In this document: piece after piece, positions 14,884-22,638 of the stretch
Layout of the letters: each line of letters begins with the position of its first letter
How positions within the stretch are numbered: position 1 is the stretch's first letter
From: Candidatus Pullilachnospira intestinigallinarum
GTDB taxonomy: Bacteria; Bacillota; Clostridia; Lachnospirales; Lachnospiraceae
DNA length: 32,905 nucleotides
Assembly (NCBI GenBank): GCA_018711275.1
Contig: DVIN01000007.1
Location: 1-32,905, forward strand
Reading direction: 5' to 3'
Made by a program: the position numbers and the translations under genes
Notes under the pieces: model-generated
Told to the model about the DNA's origin: nothing
What the model saw: the letters and a program-made list of their open reading frames with translations, nothing else
The model's database searches: none

Positions 14884-15700
14884 AAGAAAACAAGAGTGTT
14901 GGAGTTTTGTTCCGGGTGTGGCCTATACCAGAGTTCCATCCTGGTATGATTCCTCCGTAAAAAACCTTCGGATGAGTATTTTGATGCCCAAACACAGAGA
15001 AGACAGGAAAAATCTCCCTGCGCTGGTATGGCTTTGCGGAGGAGCTTTTCAGGTGATGGATCCTGATGTGTGGATTCCTCAGTGGACAGAGTTTGCCCGC
15101 AGGGGCTGTATCGTAGCAGGGGTGGAGTACCGTACCGTCAATGAAGCGGCGTTTCCTGCCGCATTGGAGGATGTGAAATCCGCAATCCGATTTCTCCGCG
15201 GCAACGCTTCCGATTTCGGGCTTGATCCGGACAGAATATTTATCGCGGGCGAGTCTGCCGGTGGATGCCTGGCTTGCCTGGCGGGGGTTTATGGAGAGGA
15301 CAGAAAGTATGACGTGGGAGACTATCTGGAGTACAGCAGCAGGATTCAGGGGGTTATTGATTTTTATGGAGTGACAGACTTTATAGATGGTTTTGGAGGG
15401 CAGGAAGAACTGGATCTGACCAGAAAACAGTTTGTAGGCAATGGTGATAAAAGAGAAGTCAGTTCCTATTTGCATATAAATAAAAATACGCCCCCATTTC
15501 TGATTTTCCACGGTGACAAGGATGAACTGGTGGATATATGTCAGAGTGAAAAGATGTATCAAAGTTTAATTGCCCAGAAAATTCCGGTGAAATTTTATAT
15601 CCTGGAAGGATGCGGCCACGGCGCCGATGAGTTTTATCAGAAAGAAATCCTGAAAATCGTAGCTGATTTTATCCATGAAAAAGAAAAAATAATTCATTGA
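14861..15700 (+). CDS. Alpha/beta-hydrolase esterase, acetyl-xylan/feruloyl-esterase-like
   Basis: This 279-residue cytoplasmic serine hydrolase has an oxyanion-hole segment ALVWLCGGAF, nucleophile S132 in AGESAGG, D221 in FHGDKDELVD and H253 in GCGHGADEF, a complete catalytic triad. The fold and spacing match bacterial carboxyl-esterases acting on decorated saccharides (BD-FAE-like). The ATG at 14861 is preferred because AAAGGA (14847-14852) lies 8 bases upstream; a TTG 21 bases earlier lacks a site. It overlaps the kinase gene by 23 bases. There is no signal peptide, so it probably removes acyl groups from imported sugar inside the cell. Substrate specificity is unknown. Confidence 0.88.
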   Translation: MKKILQIERKQECWSFVPGVAYTRVPSWYDSSVKNLRMSILMPKHREDRKNLPALVWLCGGAFQVMDPDVWIPQWTEFARRGCIVAGVEYRTVNEAAFPAALEDVKSAIRFLRGNASDFGLDPDRIFIAGESAGGCLACLAGVYGEDRKYDVGDYLEYSSRIQGVIDFYGVTDFIDGFGGQEELDLTRKQFVGNGDKREVSSYLHINKNTPPFLIFHGDKDELVDICQSEKMYQSLIAQKIPVKFYILEGCGHGADEFYQKEILKIVADFIHEKEKIIH

Positions 15701-15723
15701 AAATTTAATCCGCAGGGAGTGGG

Positions 15724-17133
15724 GTGAAAAAAGAAATGAAATTGGGGGGTTATATTGAAAGCGGACTTCAGGACTGGCAGGTGATTCAGCAGAAGAATGG
15801 AGTGGGAGCTGCTGAGCTATATGGAAAATACTATAAAGAGCAGAATCGGGAAGAATGTGAAATATGGAGCAGACTGGCTTCCGAAATCACAGGGGAGAGT
15901 ATAATTCCCTGGAAAAAAGCCAGGATTCTGGATGATGAAAAGTGGATGATTATACTGGAAGGAATTCCGGCCGGAGGGCCGTACCGTGTGGAAACCTGTA
16001 TGAAAAACGGAACGGCATCCTCTTTTCAGGAAGCTTTACGCGGGGATATGATTCACCAGGTGTATGTGGGAGATCTATTTGTAATTGCCGGGCAAAGCAA
16101 CGCGGCGGGATATGGGAAAGATCCGGTGGAAGACGGGCCGGAATTGGGTGTCAGCTTATTTGGTCAGAGAGGAATCTGGGAATTGGCTTCTCATCCGCTG
16201 AATGATTCTACCGATTCCATATATGAACAGATTACAGAGAGAATGAATCCAGGAAGATCACCTTATCTGCATTTCGCGAAATATTATAAAAGAATTTCCG
16301 GTATACCGGTGGGATTGATTCAGACGGCGTTGGGCGCCTCACCTGTAGGACGCTGGAATCCCGAAGAAAATGGGGATCTTTATCAAAATATGAGGGAAAT
16401 GATAAAAAAAGCTTCCGATGGACGGATTGCGGGTATGCTCTGGTATCAGGGCTGTGCAGAAGCTGTCGCATTGGAAACGGAGCATTATGGAAAAAGGTTT
16501 TCTCATATGATAAAATCTTTTTGGGAAGAATTTGGAAGAATTCCTGTATTTGCCTGCCAGATTGGCCGGTTGACAGGAAATACTTCGGAAGCATCCGACC
16601 GGGCATGGAATCAGATCCGGGAAGCACAGAGAAGGGTGGCGGCAGAATTGGATGGCATATACCTTATTCCCACGCTGGATGCAGAACTTTCAGATCAGAT
16701 CCATATCAGTTCCCTTTCCGGACTAAAGATTGGGGAACGCCTGGCCAGGGCGGCATTGTGTATTCTGCAAAGTCGGACTTTTCACTGGCAGGCGCCGGAG
16801 ATAGCAGAAGCCTGTTTGTGCGGACAAAACCTGAAGCTGACCTTTGACCATGTGGGAGAGGAATTGTTTTCCATGGGAGCCGATGCGAACGATAATGGAT
16901 TCCGGGCTGAGGATGACAGAGGCAGAATTTTGTTTGAGGAATATTCCTGCTCGGGGAATACTATATTCTTGCGTCTGGAACGAAAACCGGAGGGGAAGTG
17001 CCTGATCAGTTTTGGGTATGGACAGGATCCAAAGGGTGTATTTCCGGTGGATACGGGGAATCATTATCCGCCGACAGCTTTCTGGAGAATGCCGGTGGAG
17101 GAATGTATGGAGGGAAATGCTTATGAAATATGA
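15724..17133 (+). CDS. SGNH-type carbohydrate acetylesterase, sialate O-acetylesterase-like
   Basis: This 469-residue protein is related to the SASA domain (PF03629). The nucleophile block is VIAGQSNAAGYG with S125. A central MLWYQGCAEA motif and the catalytic pair D324/H327 (SDQIHIS) follow, the usual SGNH order. An N-terminal region (1-105) and a C-terminal beta domain (about 350-469) flank the catalytic core. No signal peptide is visible. Translation likely starts at GTG 15724, 5 bases after AGGGAG; ATG 15736 is the alternative. The family removes O-acetyl groups from sugars, including sialic acids and hemicelluloses. With the esterase before it, this suggests a substrate carrying more than one kind of ester, which is inference. 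Confidence 0.85.
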   Translation: MKKEMKLGGYIESGLQDWQVIQQKNGVGAAELYGKYYKEQNREECEIWSRLASEITGESIIPWKKARILDDEKWMIILEGIPAGGPYRVETCMKNGTASSFQEALRGDMIHQVYVGDLFVIAGQSNAAGYGKDPVEDGPELGVSLFGQRGIWELASHPLNDSTDSIYEQITERMNPGRSPYLHFAKYYKRISGIPVGLIQTALGASPVGRWNPEENGDLYQNMREMIKKASDGRIAGMLWYQGCAEAVALETEHYGKRFSHMIKSFWEEFGRIPVFACQIGRLTGNTSEASDRAWNQIREAQRRVAAELDGIYLIPTLDAELSDQIHISSLSGLKIGERLARAALCILQSRTFHWQAPEIAEACLCGQNLKLTFDHVGEELFSMGADANDNGFRAEDDRGRILFEEYSCSGNTIFLRLERKPEGKCLISFGYGQDPKGVFPVDTGNHYPPTAFWRMPVEECMEGNAYEI

Positions 17134-17791
17134 AAAAATCTACGCTCCAATGCTCAGACCATCGGAACTGCGGCGGAGACTGAAAGATTTTCCGGTTATT
17201 TTCCTTCCTGTAGGAAGTATAGAATGGCACAACGAGCATCTTCCGTTGGGAACGGATACGTTTCACGCAGAAGAACTGTGCTTTCGTCTGGCTGAAGAAT
17301 TGGGCGGAGTCGTGATGCCGGCATTTTGGTGGAATACCGGGGACTGTCACAGGCATTTATCTACCTATTATCTGCCGGAAGAATTATTTGAGATGGCTCT
17401 GGAAGCCGTCTGTACGGGGTTTTCGGACATGCCGTGCCGGCTTCTTGTTCTGATAAATGGACACGGAGGAAAGTATCAAAATCAGTTGCTGGAAAAAATT
17501 CCGGAAAAATTAAACTGCCGGAAACTGCGTTATAAAGTAATTTCCGTTGATCCATACCATCAGATTCAAACATGCCCTTACCGGATTGATCATGCGGACA
17601 CGGTGGAAACCAGCCTGTCTATGGAACTGATTCCAGGGCTGATAAAAATGGAAAATCCGATAGGAGAGGATTTGTATAGCCATAAGCTTCCTTTTGCCAA
17701 TGGACTTCCCAATCGGATAATCGGGCGGCAGGTGTGGGAGGCATTCCGGAAAGAGGCTGCGAGGGTTATAGTGGAGGCGTTTAGGGAATGA
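17123..17791 (+). CDS. Creatininase-family amidohydrolase
   Basis: This 222-residue metal-dependent hydrolase shows the creatininase fold ligands E34, H36 and D45 in GSIEWHNEHLPLGTDT. It also has the INGHGGKYQNQ motif and a downstream HADTVETSLSME segment carrying a further acidic ligand. Relatives open cyclic amides or cleave formamides (creatininase, FAPy deformylase, MftE). ATG 17123 lies 8 bases after GGAGGG (17109-17114), overlapping the acetylesterase gene by 11 bases; ATG 17117 is too close to that site. Membership of a sugar-uptake operon suggests it acts on an amide or lactam group of the imported compound. This is inference, and no specific substrate can be named. Confidence 0.88.
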   Translation: MKYEKIYAPMLRPSELRRRLKDFPVIFLPVGSIEWHNEHLPLGTDTFHAEELCFRLAEELGGVVMPAFWWNTGDCHRHLSTYYLPEELFEMALEAVCTGFSDMPCRLLVLINGHGGKYQNQLLEKIPEKLNCRKLRYKVISVDPYHQIQTCPYRIDHADTVETSLSMELIPGLIKMENPIGEDLYSHKLPFANGLPNRIIGRQVWEAFRKEAARVIVEAFRE

Positions 17792-17828
17792 GATAGAATT
17801 TTTTGAGAGAAAAATTTAAAAATAAACG

Positions 17829-17864
17829 AAAAGGTCGTAATAAAGTATTACAGATTACCTTTTT
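17829..17864 (+). terminator. Intrinsic terminator of the transport/esterase locus
   Basis: AAAAGGT (17829-17835) pairs with ACCTTTTT (17857-17864), with an inner GTAAT (17837-17841) / ATTAC (17847-17851) stem. T-richness at the right arm supports termination. It is 38 bases after the creatininase stop and is AT-rich, hence of moderate strength. Confidence 0.6.
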
Positions 17865-17924
17865 GCTTGCGTCCACAGTCTTATTGTTGTCGGCCATTAT
17901 TCAGACAGGCGGAGAGGGTTGCAG

Positions 17925-17955
17925 TATTCGCATATTCGCAGTGTCAGCGAACACA
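17925..17955 (+). promoter_or_regulatory. Tandem 8-bp repeats and a cre-like palindrome
   Basis: TATTCGCA occurs twice back to back (17925-17932 and 17933-17940). It is followed by GTGTCAGCGAACAC (17941-17954), an interrupted palindrome. TGTCAGCGAACACA (17942-17955) matches the catabolite-responsive element TGWAANCGNTNWCA with two mismatches. It lies about 40 bases before the serine-hydrolase start, a normal position for an operator. No clear -35/-10 pair was found. Confidence 0.35.
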
Positions 17956-17992
17956 GGATAAAAGTGTAAAATGAAACAGGAGGTTTACCACA

Positions 17993-19492
17993 GTGAGTTA
18001 TTTTGAGAAAACAACGCCGGAAGCCGTAGGATTGTGGTCGGGGATGATTTTAAAATTTCTGGAAGAAGTGGAGAAGGAACAAATAGAACTGCACAGTCTG
18101 ATGATTGTGCGGAATGGAAAATGCTGCGTATCCGGCTGGTGGGCGCCTTACGGCCCGGAAGATCTGCATCCCCTGTGTTCATTCAGCAAGTCTCTCACTT
18201 CCATTGCAGTGGGTTTTGCGGAACAGGAAGGGCTGCTCACTTTGGACGAAAAAATAGCGGATATTTTTCCGGAGCATCTTCCGGAACATCCCGGACAGAA
18301 TCTTCGGAATGCCACCCTGCATCATTTCCTGACCATGAGCTGCGGGCATGATACGGATCCCGAGGCAATGGAAGAAGACTGGATAAAAGAGTTCTTGTCC
18401 CATCCATTTCTCCATGAACCGGGGACTTTTTACCGCTATAATACCTCAGGCACCAATATGCTTGCGGCGGTGATAAAGAGAAAAACGGGACAGAATGTGA
18501 CAGAATACCTGCGTCCGCGACTTCTGGATCCGCTGGGGATCCGGGAAATCTACTGTGAATGCCTGCCGGGAACGGATCCTGTGGAAATTGGCGGCGGGGG
18601 TATGAAGCTCAGGACGGAAGATATGGCAAAGTTTGCCTGGTTTCTCCTGAAAAAAGGGAAGTGGGAAGGAAAGCAGCTGTTGAGGGAGAGCTGGTTTGCG
18701 CGCGCCTGCAGCAAACAAATTGAGACAGAAGGAGGCGCGGACGGCTTTACGAAAGAATGGGGCTGTGGGTATGGATACCAGATCTGGATGAATTCATATC
18801 CGGGTTCCTTCCGGGCGGATGGCGCGTATGGGCAGTTTGGGATTGGTTTTCCGGATCTGGATATGATTGTGGTCACCACATCGGCAACAAAAAAGACCCA
18901 GGAGCTTATAGATTTGATCCTGCGGGATCTCCTTCCTTCGGAGGAAAACAACCAGGCAGGGGAGGCGGGGCTGTCCCGGATACTTGAGGAAAAACTGGCT
19001 TCTCTGACACTGTCTCCCCTGCGGGGAGACCGCCAGCCGGAAGCGGAGGAACAGATAAACGGTAAAATATATGCCGCGGAGGAGAACGGGAAAGATTACT
19101 GCAGTGGTCTGGAGCTTCTTGTCGGAGGAGTAGCTCTTTATCATGTGGAGGAAGGAACAACTGAGAAGATGAGTTTTACTTTCTCTCAGGATAAGGTTGT
19201 ATGGAGCCTGTGGGGAGAAGGAAAAAAGAAAGAAATCACAGGAGATTTCCGGCAGCGCTTCCATATCAGCAAGTGTGGTTCCTGCTTCTACGGAGCCTCC
19301 GCGGGGTGGCTGGATAAACATACGCTGCAGATGGAGATCCATCGGCTGGACGCGATCAGCGGCGCCAGGATCACATTCCGGTTTGAGGGCAGTCGGCTGA
19401 CGCTGGAATCACAGGATACACTGCTTGACGAAGGAGAGAAGGTCATCGGCATGAGGAAGAAGCATACGGTTCCTTTTTTCTGTATTCAGTAG
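17993..19492 (+). CDS. Serine hydrolase of the beta-lactamase/penicillin-binding fold
   Basis: This 499-residue class C beta-lactamase-like hydrolase has the nucleophile motif S63-F-S-K66 (CSFSKSLTS) and Y149 in RYNTSGTNML, and ends its catalytic domain near residue 320. A further C-terminal region (about 330-499) has no recognised family. There is no signal peptide, so it is likely cytoplasmic, in line with esterase- or amidase-type members rather than antibiotic resistance. It starts at GTG 17993, 9 bases after AGGAGG (17978-17983). It is separated from the upstream locus by a terminator, with its own candidate operator, so it may be regulated separately. Acyl or peptide substrates cannot be distinguished. 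Confidence 0.85.
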   Translation: MSYFEKTTPEAVGLWSGMILKFLEEVEKEQIELHSLMIVRNGKCCVSGWWAPYGPEDLHPLCSFSKSLTSIAVGFAEQEGLLTLDEKIADIFPEHLPEHPGQNLRNATLHHFLTMSCGHDTDPEAMEEDWIKEFLSHPFLHEPGTFYRYNTSGTNMLAAVIKRKTGQNVTEYLRPRLLDPLGIREIYCECLPGTDPVEIGGGGMKLRTEDMAKFAWFLLKKGKWEGKQLLRESWFARACSKQIETEGGADGFTKEWGCGYGYQIWMNSYPGSFRADGAYGQFGIGFPDLDMIVVTTSATKKTQELIDLILRDLLPSEENNQAGEAGLSRILEEKLASLTLSPLRGDRQPEAEEQINGKIYAAEENGKDYCSGLELLVGGVALYHVEEGTTEKMSFTFSQDKVVWSLWGEGKKKEITGDFRQRFHISKCGSCFYGASAGWLDKHTLQMEIHRLDAISGARITFRFEGSRLTLESQDTLLDEGEKVIGMRKKHTVPFFCIQ

Positions 19493-19519
19493 TGTGAGAA
19501 AAAATAAAAAGAAAGTAAC

Positions 19520-19558
19520 AAACCATTGGACGTGTCCCAAAACGGATGCGTCCTTTTT
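19520..19558 (+). repeat. 39-nt repeat, copy 1, folding into a terminator
   Basis: This stretch is identical at 37 of 39 positions to 20737-20775. GGACGTGTCC (19528-19537) pairs with GGATGCGTCC (19544-19553), wobbles allowed, followed by TTTTT (19554-19558). It serves as the terminator of the serine-hydrolase gene, yet it also forms the left border of the segment holding the Rpn gene. Confidence 0.85.
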
Positions 19559-19619
19559 ATGTCTTAAAATACCATGCGGAAACTCAAGGGGAAATAAGAT
19601 AGAATTCCTTTGGACGGTA

Positions 19620-19628
19620 TGTTATACT
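19620..19628 (+). promoter_or_regulatory. Extended -10 promoter of the Rpn-family gene
   Basis: TGTTATACT (19620-19628) is a good extended -10 box, 70 bases before the Rpn start codon; no strong -35 is seen. It lies inside the repeat-bracketed segment, so the gene would carry its own promoter. Confidence 0.5.
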
Positions 19629-19697
19629 AAGCATAAGATGATTTTGTGATATCTGTGACTTTGGAATACCTACCTATGGTGATGGAGGGATTCTGAT

Positions 19698-20645
19698 ATG
19701 AAAAAAGTAACAATAAAACCTGATGTGATATTTAAAGACTTCTGGAGAGAAAATGACCGGTTCGCAAGTCTTTTTAATACAGTGGTATTTGGAGGGAACG
19801 AGGTTATTAAACCAGAAGAACTCAGTGAACTGGATACAGATGTATCAAATATTGTGGAATTGGGAGAATATAAAGAGACGTTAACAAGGGCCAGAGATAT
19901 CGTAAAGAGGGCCGCTTATGGGGTGGATTTTGTAATCATGGGGATCGAGAATCAGACCCGGGTTCATTATGGTATGCCGCTTCGGGTTATGCTTTATGAT
20001 TCACTTGGTTACCTGAAGGAGTGCAGGGAGATCGTCCGCAAACATCAGAAAGCAGGAGATAAAGCGACCCCGGATGAATTTCTGTCAGGGCTGCGCAAAG
20101 AAGATCGGCTGCATCCGATCATCAGTATTGTGATTTATTACAATGAAAGACCGTGGGATGGCCCGAAAAGCCTGAAGAATCTGATGGTCGAGATGCCGCC
20201 AGAAATCAGCAGTGTATTTTCCGATTACCGGATGAACCTGCTGGAGGTGGGAAAAAGCGAAAGATACTGTTTTGATAACAGAGATGTTCAGGATATCTTT
20301 GAGGCAGCAAGGCATATTTATAAAGGAGAGTTCGCCCAGGTAAAAGAAATGTTTGGAGAGCGAAACATAAGTTCTGATGTGGGTGCCATGATCGGAGTGA
20401 TGACGGACAGTAACCAGATTATTGAGCAAGCTTATGAAAGCGAAGGAGGTATGAATATGTGTACGGCGTTGGAAAAATTAAAAGAAAGCGGACGTGAAGA
20501 AGGCAGGACAGAAGGCAGAGCCGAAGGAAAGCGGGAGATGATTTTTGCTTTTTTGAAGGCCGGGGCCGATATCCGTGTGATTAAAGAAGCCAGCGGTTTA
20601 AACGAGGAAGAGATCGAGAAACTTCAAAAAGAGATGGAGGAATAA
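19698..20645 (+). CDS. Rpn-family recombination-promoting nuclease / PD-(D/E)XK transposase
   Basis: This 315-residue protein of the Rpn/YhgA-like group has an endonuclease fold. Candidate metal-binding residues are D48 (ELDTDVS) and the E84-N-Q86 of GVDFVIMGIENQT, followed by MPLRVMLYDSL, a family hallmark. The C-terminus (about 265-290) is a run of EEGR/EGK-type turns, common in this family, then a short charged helix. Relatives cleave DNA and raise RecA-independent recombination. It begins at ATG 19698, 8 bases after GGAGGG, and appears intact. It stands alone between two copies of a 39-nt terminator-like repeat. Whether it moves is unknown; no target-site duplication is obvious. Confidence 0.88.
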   Translation: MKKVTIKPDVIFKDFWRENDRFASLFNTVVFGGNEVIKPEELSELDTDVSNIVELGEYKETLTRARDIVKRAAYGVDFVIMGIENQTRVHYGMPLRVMLYDSLGYLKECREIVRKHQKAGDKATPDEFLSGLRKEDRLHPIISIVIYYNERPWDGPKSLKNLMVEMPPEISSVFSDYRMNLLEVGKSERYCFDNRDVQDIFEAARHIYKGEFAQVKEMFGERNISSDVGAMIGVMTDSNQIIEQAYESEGGMNMCTALEKLKESGREEGRTEGRAEGKREMIFAFLKAGADIRVIKEASGLNEEEIEKLQKEMEE

Positions 20646-20736
20646 GTGTCCGCGCAGGACTGAAGTTACGTTTACGTTTGAAATGAGATTTCGGGAATTA
20701 CATATAGAAAAATTTGTTATGCTAAAAAGGCGGTAA

Positions 20737-20775
20737 AAACCATTGGACGCGTCCCAAAATGGATGCGTCCTTTTT
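20737..20775 (+). repeat. 39-nt repeat, copy 2, folding into a terminator
   Basis: This copy differs from the one at 19520-19558 at two positions. GGACGCGTCC (20745-20754) pairs with GGATGCGTCC (20761-20770), then TTTTT. One of the two differences turns a U-G pair into C-G, preserving the stem. Similarity fades into imperfect matches on both sides. It terminates the Rpn gene, 92 bases after its stop. Confidence 0.85.
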
Positions 20776-20885
20776 CTATGCCTGAAATGTCAAGGCCAGA
20801 ATGTAGAAAAGAAATACCAGCATCGGTTAAACATATTTCCGTGCAAGAAATACTAATATTTGGAATGTTTGAAAAATCTGTCATA

Positions 20886-20894
20886 TGGTATAAT
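20886..20894 (+). promoter_or_regulatory. Extended -10 promoter
   Basis: TGGTATAAT (20886-20894) is a consensus -10 with extended TG. A TTTGAA/TTGAAA stretch at 20868-20874 could be a poorly spaced -35. It precedes the truncated kinase-like ORF at 20965 by 70 bases. Confidence 0.5.
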
Positions 20895-20964
20895 TATTAG
20901 ACAAATTTAAAATGGATTCATTCCCGTCGTATTCTGCGGCGGAACCTGGAGGGAGGGGCTGAGG

Positions 20965-21078
20965 ATGTCTTTGAAAAAACAGATGATTCTTTATTTTTCC
21001 TGTGTGATGATTGTGATCTTTAAAAGGAGCCGGCCAGCAGGCGGAAACCGGAAAGCGCTGTTCCCTTTCGGATGGTGA
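20965..21078 (+). pseudogene. Candidate remnant of a sensor kinase N-terminus
   Basis: ATG 20965 follows a purine-rich GGAGGGAGGGGCTGAGG. The first 19 residues (MSLKKQMILYFSCVMIVIF) look like the short cytoplasmic head and first membrane helix of a sensor histidine kinase. The frame then turns into KRSRPAGGNRK and stops after 37 codons, inside an opposing ORF. A promoter and ribosome site are intact while the body of the protein is missing, so a deletion is the likely explanation. The identification rests on only 19 residues and is tentative. Confidence 0.35.
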
Positions 21079-21178
21079 AAAGTGCCAGGAGTCCGGCAAT
21101 CAGAAATCCTGCCACGAAAATGAGAGAAGGGAAAAGCATATCTGCCAGCGTGTCAAAAAAAATCAGCTGTATCTGCAA
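21020..21178 (-). CDS. Small membrane protein, 52 residues, unrecognised
   Basis: A minus-strand reading frame starts at TTG 21178, 8 bases after a near-perfect AAAGGAGG ribosome site (plus-strand 21187-21194), and stops at 21020. The product has a hydrophobic core (about residues 16-36, PSLIFVAGFLIAGLLALFTI) followed by a basic RKGTALSGFRLLAGSF tail. It would be a single-span membrane peptide. I do not recognise a family. It overlaps the kinase remnant antisense. The ribosome site is the main support; the TTG start and short length leave doubt. Confidence 0.4.
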   Translation of the reverse strand: MQIQLIFFDTLADMLFPSLIFVAGFLIAGLLALFTIRKGTALSGFRLLAGSF

Positions 21179-21302
21179 AAGAATGACCTCCTTTAAAATG
21201 ATGGGGAGAGCATATCACGAAACAGCGGTGAATTCCTGAAACAAACTCTTAATATTTTTTGAATATCCCGGCTTCACTGTTGTAAAGTTGCTTTCTTCTG
21301 TA

Positions 21303-21332
21303 TTGTATTTGCCCTTACATATCCGCTATAAT
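21303..21332 (+). promoter_or_regulatory. Promoter of the LacI-family regulator gene
   Basis: TATAAT (21327-21332) is a perfect -10. TTGTAT (21303-21308) is a partial -35 with an 18-base spacer. It lies 34 bases before the start codon. Confidence 0.55.
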
Positions 21333-21366
21333 GAAATCATACAGAAATCAAAGGAGAGCCGGTTCC

Positions 21367-22470
21367 ATGTCAAAGAAAAAAATAACCTCCACGGATGTGG
21401 CCCGGGCAGCCGGGGTTTCCCAGGCCACCGTATCCATGATTTTAAACCGGAAATATAACGTCAGCTTTTCCCGGGAAACTGTCCGCCGGGTGGAGGAGGC
21501 CGCCCGGCAGCTGGGCTACCGCCTTCCGCGGCAGAAGCCGCCAAAAACCGCCCGTTCCAGAAAGCTTCTGGTGGTATTTTGTCCCACGCTGACCAATCCT
21601 TATTATGTCATGCTGCTGCAGGGGATTGAAGCGAAGGCAAAGGAAACAGGGTACGGCGTGTTTGTCTGCAATACTCAGAGAGATCTGAAAACAGAGGAAA
21701 ATTATCTGCGGATGATGCGGGAGGTGAATCCCATGGGAATCATTTACGCCTGTAATCCCAGCTTCGGGCGGGAAGTGGAGGCGCTTTCCGCGGAAATCCC
21801 CGTGGTGGTGATCAGCAACAGGGATGATGAATTTGCCATCGATGCGGTGGCTATCAACAACCGGAAGCCGGGGATTCTCATGGCCCGTCATCTGCTGGAG
21901 CTGGGGCACAGGAATGTGGCATTTATCTCTCCGCCGCTGACACTGCGGCAGCACCAGCGGCAGAAACGGGTGGAGGGATTTCTCGCGGAATTTGAAAAGG
22001 CGGGGATTGGGGAACAGGTGACGGTGAAAGCCTGCGAGGCCTCCCGGGATACGGTGATTCCCAGTATTGATTCGGAATACCGGATGGGCCGGGAGTTGAC
22101 GGAGGAATTGCTTGCCGGCCATCGGTCTTTTACCGCCATTGCTGCGCTGAATGATATGGTGGCCTTTGGCGCTATGGATGTGCTGTTGGAGAAGAAATTT
22201 CGGATTCCCGCGGATGTGTCGGTGGTGGGATGCGACAATACCATTTTTTCCGGCATGCACACCATCGGCCTGACCACTGTGGAGCATTTCGTGCCGCAGA
22301 AGGGGAGAGATGCCTGTGACATTATTGTGCGAAAAATTGAATCCAGGAAAATCTGCCGGCAGGGGGATGAACCCACCAGTATTTACCATGTGGAATACGA
22401 ACCCCGGCTGATTGTGCGGGGAAGCACCGGCTATGCGCCGGAACGGAAGAAAACAGAGAAAAATAAATAA
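21367..22470 (+). CDS. LacI-family transcriptional regulator
   Basis: This 367-residue DNA-binding regulator has an N-terminal helix-turn-helix (about residues 5-30, TSTDVARAAGVSQATVSMIL). The hinge helix region extends to about residue 60. A periplasmic-binding-protein-like effector domain begins at RKLLVVFCPTLTNPYYVMLL and ends in VGCDNTIFSGMHTIGLTTVEH. ATG 21367 follows AAAGGAGAG; an upstream in-frame ATG at 21331 lies in the -10 box and cannot be used. It should repress sugar genes and release DNA on binding a sugar. Its targets are not obvious: the nearest genes are pentose-phosphate enzymes under a strong promoter with no evident LacI operator. Confidence 0.93.
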   Translation: MSKKKITSTDVARAAGVSQATVSMILNRKYNVSFSRETVRRVEEAARQLGYRLPRQKPPKTARSRKLLVVFCPTLTNPYYVMLLQGIEAKAKETGYGVFVCNTQRDLKTEENYLRMMREVNPMGIIYACNPSFGREVEALSAEIPVVVISNRDDEFAIDAVAINNRKPGILMARHLLELGHRNVAFISPPLTLRQHQRQKRVEGFLAEFEKAGIGEQVTVKACEASRDTVIPSIDSEYRMGRELTEELLAGHRSFTAIAALNDMVAFGAMDVLLEKKFRIPADVSVVGCDNTIFSGMHTIGLTTVEHFVPQKGRDACDIIVRKIESRKICRQGDEPTSIYHVEYEPRLIVRGSTGYAPERKKTEKNK

Positions 22471-22586
22471 AAAAGCAGATAGTTATTATTAATAATTTTG
22501 AAATAACACTGGGATCAGACCCCAAATACATCTGATAAGCGGATAAATAGTAGTATTTTTGCCGTATCCTCATAAAAAGTGAATTA

Positions 22587-22617
22587 ATAAAGTAGAAATT
22601 ATTAATGATAAAGTAGA
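22587..22617 (+). repeat. Direct repeat ATAAAGTAGA, spaced 21 bp
   Basis: ATAAAGTAGA occurs at 22587-22596 and again at 22608-22617, exactly 21 bases apart (two helical turns). The second copy ends 21 bases before the -35 box at 22639. This arrangement suits a dimeric activator or an UP-like element. The surrounding region is very AT-rich, which weakens the case. Confidence 0.4.
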
Positions 22618-22638
22618 TTAATAAAATGTGGCCCCCCG

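Larger units (their letters stand above)
20646..21366. other. Accessory stretch without a large gene
   Basis: These 721 bases between the Rpn gene and the LacI-type regulator hold the second 39-nt repeat, an extended -10 promoter, a 37-codon candidate sensor-kinase remnant, a 52-codon minus-strand ORF and the promoter of the regulator. The mix of remnant, repeat and nuclease points to past insertion or deletion here. Confidence 0.5.

Noticed and set aside
17993..19492. Antibiotic-resistance beta-lactamase
   Set aside because: SxxK and Tyr motifs show the fold only. There is no export signal and the length and tail fit esterase-type members.
22510..22524. TGGG...CCCA hairpin resembling REP-type elements of Y1 transposases
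   Set aside because: Only a 4-bp stem in a single copy and no transposase nearby.
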